A stretch of 64,000 nt of DNA from positions 1,734,501 through 1,798,500 of the forward strand of contig NZ_JBBCGP010000001.1 of NCBI RefSeq assembly GCF_037200945.1, in the 5' to 3' direction. The DNA is from Methylovirgula sp. Lineage in GTDB: Bacteria; Pseudomonadota; Alphaproteobacteria; Rhizobiales; Beijerinckiaceae. Below the pieces are notes generated by a model that was not told the origin of the DNA, did not search any database, and saw only the letters and a list, made by a program, of their open reading frames with translations. Positions 27,452 to 37,415 of this stretch are shown here, in pieces; positions within the stretch are counted from its first letter, which is position 1, and each line of letters starts with the position of its first letter. Position numbers and translations under genes: made by a program.

Positions 27452-29815
27452 ATGATGACCTCGCCCAATGCTGCGCACGATGCGTCTCATGACCACCATC
27501 ACCATCACAGTTCTGAAGGGGCCGGTACCACGGTCATTGATCCGGTGTGTGGCATGTCCGTCGATCCGGCGACCGCCAAACACCATCTGGTTCATGCAGG
27601 CCATGATTATTTCTTCTGCAGTGGCAACTGTCGCGAAAAGTTTGAGGCGAGCCCGGAATCCTATCTCAAGCCAGCAGCCCCCAAACCGGAGCCGGCACCC
27701 GTCACGCATGACCACGTTCTCTGGACATGCCCGATGCATCCGCAGATTGTCCGGGATGGGCCCGGCAATTGCCCGATCTGCGGCATGGCGCTGGAGCCGG
27801 CCGGTCTCCCGGTCGATGGGCCCAATCACGAATTAGCCGACATGACGCGGCGTTTTTGGGGCGGGGTGGTTCTCGCTGTCCCGTTGCTTGTCCTCGACAT
27901 GGGCGGGGATCTCCCGCTTCTCGACCGCATCCCGCCACTCCTCTCGGTCTGGATCCAGTTCGCTTTGGCGACCCCGGTGGTGCTTTGGGCGGGATTTCCT
28001 TTCTTCGTGCGCGGCTGGCAATCGGTCAGGAACCGCTCGCTCAATATGTTCAGCCTGATCGCGCTCGGCGTCGGCGTCGCCTATGCCTACAGCCTCGTTG
28101 CGACCCTGGCGCCCGGCCTGTTCCCGCCGGCCCTCCACAAGGACGGCGTCGTCGCGGTCTATTATGAAGCGGCCGCCGTCATCATTGTCCTGGTGCTGCT
28201 CGGCCAGGTGCTGGAATTGCGCGCCCGCGAGCAAACCGGTGGCGCAATTCGCGCCCTCCTCAATCTCGCGCCGAAAACCGCCCGCCGCATCGGCGCTGGC
28301 GGCGAAGACGAAGAGATTACGCTTGACGATGTCTGCATCGGCGATCGTCTTCGCATTCGCCCGGGCGAAAGCGTTCCGACGGACGGCGCCGTGCTTGAAG
28401 GTAACAGCGCGGTCGATGAATCAATGGTGACCGGCGAGTCGCTTCCCGTCGAAAAAGCGCAAGGCGATAAGCTGATCGGCGGCACGGTCAATGGGACCGG
28501 CGCCCTGGTGATGCGGGCCGAGCGGGTCGGCGCCGATACGATGCTGTCGCGCATCGTCCACATGGTTGCGGAGGCCCAGCGCAGCCGGGCTCCAATTCAG
28601 CGGCTGGCTGACGTGGTCTCATCCTGGTTTGTGCCCGCGGTCATTCTGGTCGCGGTCGTGACTTTCATCGCCTGGATGATCTGGGGACCTTCGCCGGCCT
28701 TTGCCTATGCGCTGGTGGCGGCGATTTCGGTCGTCATTATCGCGTGTCCGTGCGCCCTCGGCCTTGCCACGCCGATGTCCATCATGGTGGGCGTCGGCAA
28801 GGGCGCGACGGCGGGCGTTTTGATCAAGAACGCCGAGGCCCTGGAGCGCTTTGAGAAGGTGGACACTCTTGTCGTCGACAAGACCGGAACGCTCACCGAA
28901 GGCAAGCCCCGCGTCGCGGCCGTCGTGCCAGCGGACGTGTTCGATGAAGCGACCATCCTGTCGCTGGCCGCCAGTCTCGAACGCTCAAGCGAGCACCCGC
29001 TTGCCGCCGCGATCTTGACGACAACCAAAGAGCGGGGGCTCGCGTTGCAGGATGTGACCGATTTCAAATCTGTGACAGGCAAGGGGATCACCGGCAACGT
29101 CGGGGGGTGCCAGGTTGCAATCGGCAATGCCAAGTTCCTCGCCGATATCGGCGTCACTAGTGCAGATTTGGAAACACGAGCGAGTGATCTTCAGCGTGAA
29201 GGCGCGACAGTGATCTTCATTGCCGTGGACGGGCGCCCCGGCGGCATCATCGCAGTCGCCGACCCGATCAAGGCCTCGACGCCCGCGGCGCTTGCGAAGC
29301 TGCGTGCGGACGGCATCCGTATCGTCATGCTGACCGGCGACAATCGCGTCACCGCGCAGGCGGTGGCCGCAACTCTCGGCATCACCGATGTCGAGGCCGA
29401 AGTATTGCCGGACCAGAAGAATGCCGTGGTCCGCCGGCTGAGACGGGAAGGCCGTGTCGTGGCCATGGCCGGCGATGGCGTGAACGATGCGCCCGCCCTT
29501 GCCGAAGCGGATGTCGGCGTCGCGATGGGCACGGGCACCGATGTCGCCATGCAGAGCGCCGGCGTGACCCTGGTTAAGGGCGATCTCGCCGGAATCGATC
29601 GTGCCCGCGTCCTGAGCCGCGCCACGATGCGCAACATCCGGCAGAACCTCGCCCTGGCCTTTGTCTACAATCTGCTGGGCATTCCGCTTGCCGCCGGCGT
29701 GCTTTATCCGGCTTTCGGTCTGCTGCTCAGCCCTGTCATCGCGGCGGCGGCGATGAGCCTGAGTTCGGTGTCGGTGATTACCAACGCCTTGCGGCTGCGG
29801 CTGACGCGTTTGTGA
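27452..29815 (+). CDS. copA: Copper-exporting P1B-type ATPase with YHS and heavy-metal-binding N-terminal domains
   Basis: 787 residues from ATG 27452, preceded by GGAGG. The N terminus has a His cluster ([11 protein letters not shown]), then a YHS domain ([22 protein letters not shown]) and an HMBD motif ([22 protein letters not shown]), instead of the usual ferredoxin-like CXXC domains. Membrane helices, an actuator VTGES, the CPC ion motif (Cys 432), the phosphorylation site [11 protein letters not shown] (Asp 476) and [10 protein letters not shown] follow. It pumps Cu(I), or Ag(I), out of the cytoplasm and is controlled by the adjacent CueR promoter. It heads the copper gene cluster. Confidence 0.96.
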   Translation: MMTSPNAAHDASHDHHHHHSSEGAGTTVIDPVCGMSVDPATAKHHLVHAGHDYFFCSGNCREKFEASPESYLKPAAPKPEPAPVTHDHVLWTCPMHPQIVRDGPGNCPICGMALEPAGLPVDGPNHELADMTRRFWGGVVLAVPLLVLDMGGDLPLLDRIPPLLSVWIQFALATPVVLWAGFPFFVRGWQSVRNRSLNMFSLIALGVGVAYAYSLVATLAPGLFPPALHKDGVVAVYYEAAAVIIVLVLLGQVLELRAREQTGGAIRALLNLAPKTARRIGAGGEDEEITLDDVCIGDRLRIRPGESVPTDGAVLEGNSAVDESMVTGESLPVEKAQGDKLIGGTVNGTGALVMRAERVGADTMLSRIVHMVAEAQRSRAPIQRLADVVSSWFVPAVILVAVVTFIAWMIWGPSPAFAYALVAAISVVIIACPCALGLATPMSIMVGVGKGATAGVLIKNAEALERFEKVDTLVVDKTGTLTEGKPRVAAVVPADVFDEATILSLAASLERSSEHPLAAAILTTTKERGLALQDVTDFKSVTGKGITGNVGGCQVAIGNAKFLADIGVTSADLETRASDLQREGATVIFIAVDGRPGGIIAVADPIKASTPAALAKLRADGIRIVMLTGDNRVTAQAVAATLGITDVEAEVLPDQKNAVVRRLRREGRVVAMAGDGVNDAPALAEADVGVAMGTGTDVAMQSAGVTLVKGDLAGIDRARVLSRATMRNIRQNLALAFVYNLLGIPLAAGVLYPAFGLLLSPVIAAAAMSLSSVSVITNALRLRLTRL

Positions 29816-29907
29816 GGAAAAAGAGTCTGTATTCACGATGACATGCGTGAGCCCGCGGTCGCGCAGGCTTGAGCGCATCGGATGAAACTGCTAGCTTCGT
29901 TGTGCTC

Positions 29908-30267
29908 ATGCTTCGTATCTTGCGCCATATCCTGCTTGTTCTTGTCGCGATCGCCCTCGTCGGGGGGACTGCGTCAGAATCGGCGCGCGCCGCGTCGCAT
30001 GGTCCGATGATGCTCATGAACGGTATCCCTTGCGATATGCAAATGCCGGTTTCGGATTTGGATCATTCGAAACCAATGGCGCCTTGCAAGGGCATGACGC
30101 ATGACTGCATCAATATGGCGGGCTGTGTGACGACCAGTGCCTTACCGGCTCAGTTCGTCACGCAGGAATTTCCTATCTTCCAACGTGTGAGAGCTGTTTG
30201 GGCCGACGTGTTCGATCGGACCAGCCTCTACCGTCAACCGGAACTATTGCCTCCTCGATCTGCCTGA
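29908..30267 (+). CDS. Small secreted Met/Cys-containing protein of the copper cluster
   Basis: 119 residues from ATG 29908 (MLRILRHILL), which starts a clear signal peptide ending ARAAS. The mature part has several Met and Cys residues near His (MLMNGIPCDMQM, HSKPMAPCKGM, HDCINMAGC) and ends in a Pro-rich tail (PELLPPRSA). Such proteins recur in alphaproteobacterial copper loci and may bind Cu(I) in the periplasm; no named family is recognised. It lies about 90 bp after copA, followed by a perfect palindrome GCGCACGC/GCGTGCGC at 30275-30290. Confidence 0.7.
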   Translation: MLRILRHILLVLVAIALVGGTASESARAASHGPMMLMNGIPCDMQMPVSDLDHSKPMAPCKGMTHDCINMAGCVTTSALPAQFVTQEFPIFQRVRAVWADVFDRTSLYRQPELLPPRSA

Positions 30268-30350
30268 TTGGTTCGCGCACGCGCGTGCGCATTTCTCAAT
30301 GAATCAATCTGGTTGTTCTGCTTGCCGCGCGCTTAAGCCGCCGGCCGGCT

Positions 30351-30764
30351 ATGAAGAGGTGTTCTGTGACTCGCACTTTCATTCTTGCGGGCGCTACGGC
30401 GTTCGTCTTCGGCATGGGATTCTCCATGCCGCCCAGCTTTGCTGCAGAGGCTGACTATCGGTTCGAATTGATCGGGCAGCCCCAATCCGCATCTGGCAAA
30501 GACATCGTTCAAGTGCGGCTTGTCCGCGCTAGTGATGGCAAGCCCGTAACAGGCGCCGTGATCTTTGAAAGCACCGCCGACATGGGCCCGTCGGGCATGG
30601 CGACCATGCCGGCGCCCGTTAAACCCCTTCCACCCAAAAATGGCGTCTATCGCTTTGAAGTCGCCCCCGGCATGACCGGCACATGGGCCTTGCATCTGGC
30701 TGCCAAAGTTCAAGGCGAGACGGGAACCATCACGGGAACCATCAACGCAAATCTGGTAAACTGA
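30351..30764 (+). CDS. YtkA/FixH-like secreted protein
   Basis: 137 residues from ATG 30351; a GTG at 30366 follows an AGAGG by six bases and may be the real start. A signal peptide ends SFAAEAD. The rest is a beta-rich immunoglobulin-like domain with VRLVRASDGKPVTGAVIF, a Met patch (ADMGPSGMATMPAP) and GVYRFEVAPGMTGTWALHL, the layout of YtkA/FixH-like domains. In copper efflux loci such proteins are believed to bind metal in the periplasm or aid the pump. It lies directly upstream of the outer-membrane channel gene. Confidence 0.8.
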   Translation: MKRCSVTRTFILAGATAFVFGMGFSMPPSFAAEADYRFELIGQPQSASGKDIVQVRLVRASDGKPVTGAVIFESTADMGPSGMATMPAPVKPLPPKNGVYRFEVAPGMTGTWALHLAAKVQGETGTITGTINANLVN

Positions 30765-30765
30765 C

Positions 30766-32025
30766 GTGTACGCCCAGCGGACGAAGTTTGGCGCCAGCGC
30801 GATGTTGGCGGCCGGCTTCAGCCTGGTATGTGCGTCGGCATTCGCTCAGCCTTCCGATGGTTCGCTGGGCGCTTCCGTCGAAGGGTTGCTCGCGGCGGGG
30901 CGGCGCCTCAGCCCGGCACTGCGCGCCGCGTCGCTTGAGACTGTGGCGGCTGCCGCGAAAGCGATCGGCGCCGATAAGCTCGATGATCCAACGATCAGCG
31001 ATGGCTACCAATTTTATCGCGATCCCGGCGTTTTCAGCGCGCATACCGTCATGCTGTCCCAGTCGATTCCTCTCTGGGGCAAATTGGATTTGCGGCGTGA
31101 CGCGGCGATCGCCGAACTCGAAGCCGCGCGCGGGAAAGAGCGGGCGGCCGAAGACGCGCTCGATGAGAATATCAAGGTCGCCTACGCGATCTATTATCTG
31201 ACGGCGCGCGAAATCGAGATCAATCAGCACATCGGCGAATTGGATGCTCAAATGCACACGGCTGCGTCCGCTCGCTACAACGAGGGCGGCGGCGATCAGT
31301 CTGCTGTTATCCAGGCGTCGGGCGAAGAGACGACGGCGCAAACCGAAATCATCAAATTGCAGGGCGACGCGGACGCGGCGCGTGCGCGGCTGAATGCTTT
31401 GGTCGGTCGTCCTGCCGATGCGCCGCTTGCGGAGCCGCAACGGCTGAGACGGGTTCCCGCGCAAATGCCGGCGCTTCAAACTCTTTTGGATCGTTCGCTT
31501 TCGAGTAATCCAACGCTGTCAGCGAGTCAGTCCGAGATCTCGGCCGCCACGGCGCGGAAGGAATTGGCGGACAAAGCCTGGTATCCCGACATCACGCTTG
31601 GCAGCGGTCCCATTGTTCAGACCAATCACGAGCCGGTGGGATTTGCCGCGACGGTGGGACTCAATATTCCCGTCCCATGGGGCCGCGAATCGTCGGACCA
31701 GGCCCAAGCAAGCGCACAATTAGGGGCGTCGGAGGCGCAATACGACGTCGCTACGCACGAGGTCGAAGGCGCGCTTGGCGAGGCTCTCGCCAAGCTGCGC
31801 GCGGCGCGAAAGATCGACGTGTTGCTGCAGCGCAAGTCGATGCCGCAAGCGCGCGCGATGTTTCAAACGCTCCTGGCAAATTACAGCCAGGGCAAGGGCG
31901 ATCTCGCCTCAGTCATCGCTGCCGAACATCAGATGCATGAAGTCGAATTGCGCCATCTCCAGGCGCTGCTTGACGAGCAGACGGCGTTCGCAGCGGTCGA
32001 ACGCCTGGTGGGGGGAGAAATATGA
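30766..32025 (+). CDS. TolC-family outer-membrane channel (CusC-like)
   Basis: 419 residues from GTG 30766, one base after the preceding TGA; ATG 30802 is an alternative nearer to the signal peptide (LVCASAFAQP). The duplicated helical barrel pattern of outer-membrane efflux proteins is seen, with SPALRAASLETVAAAAKAIG in the first half and SNPTLSASQSEISAATARKELA in the second. There is no lipobox, unlike E. coli CusC. Its end overlaps the adaptor gene by four bases (ATGA). It forms the outer-membrane exit duct of a Cu/Ag RND pump with the next two genes. Confidence 0.9.
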   Translation: MYAQRTKFGASAMLAAGFSLVCASAFAQPSDGSLGASVEGLLAAGRRLSPALRAASLETVAAAAKAIGADKLDDPTISDGYQFYRDPGVFSAHTVMLSQSIPLWGKLDLRRDAAIAELEAARGKERAAEDALDENIKVAYAIYYLTAREIEINQHIGELDAQMHTAASARYNEGGGDQSAVIQASGEETTAQTEIIKLQGDADAARARLNALVGRPADAPLAEPQRLRRVPAQMPALQTLLDRSLSSNPTLSASQSEISAATARKELADKAWYPDITLGSGPIVQTNHEPVGFAATVGLNIPVPWGRESSDQAQASAQLGASEAQYDVATHEVEGALGEALAKLRAARKIDVLLQRKSMPQARAMFQTLLANYSQGKGDLASVIAAEHQMHEVELRHLQALLDEQTAFAAVERLVGGEI

Positions 32026-33386
32026 TGCGTCGCCTATCGCTGACTCTCGTGATCGCGGGCGTTCTTTCGCCGGGATTTGTGATGGCCGAGGCTGTCGCAC
32101 GTCAGCCGCTCTACTATCAGGACCCCGATGGGAAGCCGTTTTACTCAGCGACGCCGCGCACGGTCCCCGACGGCCGTGCCTATACGGCGATCTTCGTTGA
32201 TACGGCAGCGCAGACCGATGCGAAACCAGCGCCCGCGCTAGCGCGAATGGATCATCGCGTTCTTTATTATCGGAATCCGATGGGACTGCCGGACACCTCG
32301 CGCGTTCCGAAGAAGGACTCGATGGGGATGGATTATATCCCCGTTTATGCCGACGACGCCTCGCAAAACGACCCGCCGGGCATGGTGCGAGTCAGCGCCG
32401 GACGGATTCAGACGTTAGGCGTCACGAGCGAACCTGTGACTCTGAGATCCGCCGTCGGGCGCACCATCCGTGCCACCGGCACTCTTCAGTTTGACGAGCG
32501 AGGGCTCGCGACTGTCACCACGAGAGTGTCCGGCTGGATCGATCATCTCGTTGTCGCTGCAACAGGTGACCCGGTGCGACGCGGCCAGGTCTTGGCAGAG
32601 ATCTATTCGCCCGATGCCGTCGCGTCGGAACGAGAATATCTCGTCGCCTTGCAGGTCGGCGACGCGATTGGCGAAGCCTCCGACCAGCGGTTAGGCGCGC
32701 TCGGTGTTCCAGACGACGAGATCGAGCGGTTGCAAAGGACACATCATGTCTCGCGCACGATCGCGGTTCTCGCGCCTGAAGACGGCGTGGTGATCGAGAA
32801 GCCTGTTCAGGAGGGGATGCGGGTCAACGCGGGCGATCCGCTCTATAAAACCGCGAATCTGTCGAACATCTGGCTGATCGCACAAGTTCAGGAGCAAGAC
32901 CTCGGCGAGATCAAGCCAGGCGATCGCGCGAGCGCAAGCTTTGTCGCGTTTCCCGGCCGCACCTTTGAAGGCAGGGTCGACTTCATCTACCCGATGCTCT
33001 CGCCGGAGACGCGCACCGGCCGCGTACGAATCGTTCTGCCAAATCCGGACCGATTATTGCGCGAGCAAATGTATGCGACGGTGGCCATCGACGCCGCGAG
33101 CCACGGCCAGCCAGCCTTGATGGTGCCGGAGTCCGCCGTGCTCGATAACGGGACCAAACAGGTCGTGCTTCTCGATCTCGGAAACGGGCGTTTCGAACCA
33201 CGCTCGGTCCGCCTTGGCTTTCGTAGTGACAGCGCGGTCCAGGTCCTCAGTGGCGTCAAAGCCGACGATCGCGTCGTGACGGGCGCTAATTTTCTCATCG
33301 ATGCCGAGAGCAATCTCCGCGCCGCCCTGCAAGGGTTTGCGAGCGATGATCAATCTCAGTCAAAACAGTCGGGAGCCAACCAATGA
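32022..33386 (+). CDS. cusB: RND periplasmic adaptor, CusB-like, with metal-binding motifs
   Basis: 454 residues, beginning inside the stop of the channel gene. A signal peptide is followed by two HMBD-like motifs (LYYQDPDGKPFYSATP and VLYYRNPMGLPDTSRVPKKDSMGMDY), the Met/Pro-rich metal modules seen at the N terminus of many CusB proteins. The membrane-fusion core (VSGWIDHLVVAATGDPVRRGQVL, then a helical hairpin and beta barrel with LAPEDGVVIEKPVQEGMRV) follows. It links the CusA-type pump to the outer-membrane channel and passes Cu(I)/Ag(I) to the pump. ATGA overlap with cusA. Confidence 0.92.
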   Translation: MMRRLSLTLVIAGVLSPGFVMAEAVARQPLYYQDPDGKPFYSATPRTVPDGRAYTAIFVDTAAQTDAKPAPALARMDHRVLYYRNPMGLPDTSRVPKKDSMGMDYIPVYADDASQNDPPGMVRVSAGRIQTLGVTSEPVTLRSAVGRTIRATGTLQFDERGLATVTTRVSGWIDHLVVAATGDPVRRGQVLAEIYSPDAVASEREYLVALQVGDAIGEASDQRLGALGVPDDEIERLQRTHHVSRTIAVLAPEDGVVIEKPVQEGMRVNAGDPLYKTANLSNIWLIAQVQEQDLGEIKPGDRASASFVAFPGRTFEGRVDFIYPMLSPETRTGRVRIVLPNPDRLLREQMYATVAIDAASHGQPALMVPESAVLDNGTKQVVLLDLGNGRFEPRSVRLGFRSDSAVQVLSGVKADDRVVTGANFLIDAESNLRAALQGFASDDQSQSKQSGANQ

Positions 33387-36300
33387 TCGGGCGTCTCATC
33401 GATCTCTGCGCACGCAATAAGATGCTGGTGCTCCTTGGGACATTGATGCTTGTCGGTCTCGGAATATGGTCTGTGGTGAATACGCCGCTGGATGCGTTGC
33501 CGGACCTCTCCGACACGCAGGTGATCGTCTACACGGAATACCCCGGCCAAGCCCCGCAGGTGGTCGAGGATCAAGTCACCTATCCGCTGACGACCGCATT
33601 GTTGGCCGTGCCGCATGCTAAAGTCGTGCGCGGTTTTTCCGACTTCGGCGCTTCCTTCGTCTACGTCGTATTCGAGGACGGGACCGATCTCTATTGGGCG
33701 CGTTCGCGCGTGCTTGAATATCTTAATTTTGCGGCCAAACGTCTGCCCGAAGGCGTGACGCCGACGCTTGGCCCGGACGCCAGCGGCGTCGGCTGGGTTT
33801 ACGAATATGTCGTCACCGGTGCCCACCGCACGCTAGCTGAACTCCGGAGCATCCAGGACTGGCTCGTTCGTTACAATCTCGTGACCGCCAAGGGCGTTGC
33901 CGAAGTCGCAAGCGTCGGTGGCTTCGAGAAACAATATCAGGTCGTCGTCGACCCCCAGAAGCTGCAAGCTTATGGCATCCCGCTTGATCGCGTATCCGAC
34001 GCAATCCGCACCAGCAACCGCGATGTCGGCGGCCGCACGATTGAGATGAGCGAAACTGAATACATGGTCCGTGGCCGTGGCTATCTGCGCAACGTTCAGG
34101 ATATCGGCAATATCGTCCTGAAGGCCGATCCAAACGGGTCCGGCACGCCTGTGCTGATCAAGGACGTCGCCCGGATCGAACTTGGCCCAGACGAACGACG
34201 CGGCATCGCCGAAATGAACGGCACGGGCGAAGTTGTCGGCGGCATCGCGCTCAAACGCGACGGCGCCGATGCGCTCACGACGATTGATAACATCAAGAGC
34301 AAAATCGACGAGCTTAAGCCCGGTCTTCCGAAGGGTGTATCGATCGAGCCCGTCTACGATCGCTCCCAGCTTATCGACAGCGCGATCCACACGCTCAAAC
34401 ACACGCTTTTGGAAGAGAGTCTCATCGTCGCTGCCGTGTGCATTGTATTCCTGTTGCATTTTCGCAGTGCGCTGGTTGCAATCCTGACCTTGCCGATCGG
34501 TATCCTCATCGCCTTCACCGGTATGCACGCTCTCGGTATCGGCTCCAACATCATGAGCCTTGGTGGCATCGCGATTGCCCTCGGTGCCATGGTCGACGCT
34601 GCCATCGTGATGATCGAAAACGCGCACAAGCACATCGAACGCCTGAAACCTGGAGAGCCGCGCGGGCCAGCACTGATAGCCGCCGCCAAGGAAGTCGGGC
34701 CGTCGTTGTTCTTCAGCCTGCTCGTAATCGTGGCGTCGTTCCTGCCGGTCTTCGCGCTCGAGGATCAGGAGGGGCGCTTATTCAAGCCGCTCGCCTACAC
34801 CAAAACCTTCTCTATGGCCGGCGGCGCGCTGCTCTCGGTCACGCTGGTGCCAGTGCTGATGCTGTTCTTTGTACGGGGCCGTATCATCCCCGAGCAAAAA
34901 AACCCGATCAATCGCGTATTGATCTGGCTTTACCGTCCTATCATCCAGCTTGTCCTGCGTATTCCGACTCTGGCGGTTCTCGCCGCCGTCGTCGTGCTCG
35001 GACTCTCGCTTTGGCCTGTTTCGCAGCTTGGCAGCGAATTCATGCCCAGCCTGAACGAAGGCACGCTGTTGTTCATGCCGGTGACGCTTCCAGGTCTTTC
35101 GGTGACTAAGGCGGGCGAGCTTCTACAAACGCAAGATCGGATTATCAAGTCCTTCCCAGAGGTCGAGTCGGTCTTCGGCAAAGCAGGTCGCGCCATGACC
35201 GCCACCGATCCGGCGCCGGTCGAGATGAGCGAGACGGTCGTCAATCTGAAGCCGCAAAGCACTTGGCCCGCTGGTGAGACCGTCGACCAACTCATAGCCA
35301 AAATGAACGCAGCCCTGCAGCTCCCCGGCGTCAGCAATGCGTGGACGATGCCGATCAAGGCGCGCATCGATATGCTCTCGACGGGCATTCGCACGCCTGT
35401 TGGTGTGAAGGTCTTCGGCCCGGATCTACACGTGCTTGAGAGGCTGTCGACCGAAATCGAAAAAGTCGTGCATGATGTCCCGGGAACCACCAGCGCCTTC
35501 GCTGAGCGCCTGGAGGGCGGCCATTACGTCGAGATTGAGCCAGACCGGGAGGCCATCGCCCGTTATGGCCTATCTGTAGACGACGTGCAGAAAGCCGTCG
35601 CTGCCGCCCTCGGTGGCGAGAGCGTGACGACGACCGTAGAAGGTCGCGAGCGTTACAGCGTAAACGTCCGCTATCCCCAGGGATTGCGCGATGATCCGCA
35701 GGCGATCGCCAGCCAGGTTCTGGTCCCGACGATGAGTGGCGCGATGGTGCCGTTAGGGGAGCTAGCCAGCATTCACGTAACGCTTGGGCCGCCCAGCATC
35801 CGCACGGAGGATGCTCAACCCGTCGATTATATTTATGTCGATCTGCAGGGCCGTGATCTGGGCGGGTATGTCGCGGAGGCTTCCAGAAAGGTTGCTGAGC
35901 AGGTGCCCATGCCGCCCGGCTACCACATCGAATGGAGCGGCCAGTTCGAATATCTCGAGCGCGCGGAAGCAAAACTCAAAGTTGTTATCCCCGCGACGTT
36001 GGTTGTCATTTTCGTCCTGCTGTTTCTGAACTTCGGCCGACTCGCGGAAACTGTGATCGTTATGCTCTCGGTGCCTTTCGCGCTTGTCGGCGGCATCTGG
36101 CTGATGTGGGCGTTGGGCTACAATATGAGTGTGGCCGTCGCTGTCGGTTTCATCGCGCTCGCCGGCGTTGCGGCCGAAACTGGCGTCGTCATGCTGATCT
36201 ATCTCGACCATGCCTTTGCCGAGATACGCGAGCAAAGAAGTCATCAGGGCCAAGAATTAACTCGTTCCGATTTGCGTCGCGCGATCATGAGCGGCGCCGT

Positions 36301-36556
36301 GGAACGTGTGCGGCCAAAAATGATGACGGTCGTGGCGATCATGGCTGGATTGCTGCCGATCCTCTGGAGCGATGGTACCGGCTCCGAAGTCATGAAGCGC
36401 ATCGCGGTGCCGATGGTCGGCGGAATGGTCTCTTCGACCATTCTCACGCTGCTCGTCATTCCGGCAATCTACGCGATCGTCAAGGGATGGCGACTGCCAC
36501 AGGATTACGCAGTCCCAGTCGTCATGGGCGAACAATCACCGTCGCCCGCGGAGTAA
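33383..36556 (+). CDS. cusA: Cu(I)/Ag(I) RND efflux pump CusA
   Basis: 1057 residues with the HME-RND layout: TM1, large periplasmic loop, TM2-6, second loop, TM8-12. The three methionines that bind copper in E. coli CusA (573, 623, 672) are all present at 565 (LFMPVTLPG), 615 (PVEMSETVV) and 664 (ARIDMLSTGI), each shifted by exactly eight residues. This points to monovalent Cu/Ag rather than Zn/Co/Cd. Heavy-metal RND signatures such as LGAMVDAAIVMIENAHKH are clear. It exports metal from periplasm and cytoplasm together with the two preceding genes. Confidence 0.96.
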   Translation: MIGRLIDLCARNKMLVLLGTLMLVGLGIWSVVNTPLDALPDLSDTQVIVYTEYPGQAPQVVEDQVTYPLTTALLAVPHAKVVRGFSDFGASFVYVVFEDGTDLYWARSRVLEYLNFAAKRLPEGVTPTLGPDASGVGWVYEYVVTGAHRTLAELRSIQDWLVRYNLVTAKGVAEVASVGGFEKQYQVVVDPQKLQAYGIPLDRVSDAIRTSNRDVGGRTIEMSETEYMVRGRGYLRNVQDIGNIVLKADPNGSGTPVLIKDVARIELGPDERRGIAEMNGTGEVVGGIALKRDGADALTTIDNIKSKIDELKPGLPKGVSIEPVYDRSQLIDSAIHTLKHTLLEESLIVAAVCIVFLLHFRSALVAILTLPIGILIAFTGMHALGIGSNIMSLGGIAIALGAMVDAAIVMIENAHKHIERLKPGEPRGPALIAAAKEVGPSLFFSLLVIVASFLPVFALEDQEGRLFKPLAYTKTFSMAGGALLSVTLVPVLMLFFVRGRIIPEQKNPINRVLIWLYRPIIQLVLRIPTLAVLAAVVVLGLSLWPVSQLGSEFMPSLNEGTLLFMPVTLPGLSVTKAGELLQTQDRIIKSFPEVESVFGKAGRAMTATDPAPVEMSETVVNLKPQSTWPAGETVDQLIAKMNAALQLPGVSNAWTMPIKARIDMLSTGIRTPVGVKVFGPDLHVLERLSTEIEKVVHDVPGTTSAFAERLEGGHYVEIEPDREAIARYGLSVDDVQKAVAAALGGESVTTTVEGRERYSVNVRYPQGLRDDPQAIASQVLVPTMSGAMVPLGELASIHVTLGPPSIRTEDAQPVDYIYVDLQGRDLGGYVAEASRKVAEQVPMPPGYHIEWSGQFEYLERAEAKLKVVIPATLVVIFVLLFLNFGRLAETVIVMLSVPFALVGGIWLMWALGYNMSVAVAVGFIALAGVAAETGVVMLIYLDHAFAEIREQRSHQGQELTRSDLRRAIMSGAVERVRPKMMTVVAIMAGLLPILWSDGTGSEVMKRIAVPMVGGMVSSTILTLLVIPAIYAIVKGWRLPQDYAVPVVMGEQSPSPAE

Positions 36557-36693
36557 GAAAAGCCCGTGCTCAGCTTTGTTATTTCCGCGCGCGCAGCGAG
36601 AATATTTTTTCATTCGCAATGTGACCGTTTGCCGGATCCTTGCGTACTCATTTGTAGAGGCGGATCGAACTGCCTCTTCAAGGAGAGATACAG

Positions 36694-37038
36694 ATGGAAA
36701 CGACAAAGCCTCCGATTGTGGCTCCTAATGTGAGGAGTTCGTCTTGTCACGGCGCCAATCAAGGTGCGAACGACTGGATCAGTCGCCGGCGGGGTCTGGT
36801 TTTCGGGGGCGTTGCAATTGTGGCTGCCACCACAGTCGCTCTGACCCGGCATTGGCTCACTATTGTTGAGCTCGAACCGCTGCTCTTTGTGCTGCCATGC
36901 GCCGCGATGATGCTCACGTGCATGAGGGGGGTGAACCACGGCGATCAGACGAGCCCGGCCCCAAGCTCCGGTAATACCGGCCCGATCATTCGCCTCATTG
37001 GCAAGCGAAAAGTCCTAAACAGAAAGAGAAAGACGTGA
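36694..37038 (+). CDS. DUF2933-like small membrane protein
   Basis: 114 residues with AAGGAGAG before the start. Two hydrophobic helices (LVFGGVAIVAATTVAL and LEPLLFVLPCAAMMLTCM) are separated by a short turn with HWL, followed by a basic tail. DUF2933 proteins are small membrane proteins of unknown function that recur in heavy-metal resistance clusters, often with C-terminal Met/His; here the Met-Cys patch AAMMLTCMRG fits. It overlaps the next gene by GTGA. Confidence 0.7.
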   Translation: METTKPPIVAPNVRSSSCHGANQGANDWISRRRGLVFGGVAIVAATTVALTRHWLTIVELEPLLFVLPCAAMMLTCMRGVNHGDQTSPAPSSGNTGPIIRLIGKRKVLNRKRKT

Positions 37039-37304
37039 CCCGAAAACTGAACTTCTTATTTCCCGCCATCGTCCTGATGGGCATTGCCGCTGCGTCAGTG
37101 GCGCTCGCTCAAAGTTCTCCTGCGCCCCAATCGTCTCACATGCAGGGGATGATGAGCGATCAGGGCAGCATGCAGCACATGATGAAACGAATGAAGCCCG
37201 ATCAAATGAAGCGAATGACTGAGATGATGGATAAATGCCACCACATGATGGATGGCGCTCCCGCAGTGGGCGACGGGAAACGAACGTCTGCAGGCAAGTG
37301 CTAA
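37035..37304 (+). CDS. Secreted Met/His-rich small protein, possible copper binder
   Basis: 89 residues from GTG 37035, overlapping the stop of the DUF2933-like gene. A signal peptide ends SVALAQS. The mature chain is unusually rich in Met and His (SHMQGMMSDQG, MQHMMKRMKPDQMKRM, MMDKCHHMM) and ends with Cys. Clusters of Met and His are typical of periplasmic Cu(I)/Cu(II) binding proteins; a CusF gene is not seen in the cluster, so this protein is the natural candidate for a metal carrier. No named family recognised. Confidence 0.75.
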   Translation: MTRKLNFLFPAIVLMGIAAASVALAQSSPAPQSSHMQGMMSDQGSMQHMMKRMKPDQMKRMTEMMDKCHHMMDGAPAVGDGKRTSAGKC

Positions 37305-37415
37305 CGACCGCAATCCATCAAACCCAGTCGATGTAATTAGGGCTACTTGATGCGCCGTCCCGCGTCATCGGAAAGTTTTTCGCGCCCTTTGAGGGCAAAG
37401 CAAGAGGATCAATCC

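Noticed and set aside
30275..30290. Perfect palindrome GCGCACGC/GCGTGCGC as a terminator
   Set aside because: There is no loop and no T-run after it, so a terminator is not supported. It may be a protein site or chance in GC-rich DNA.
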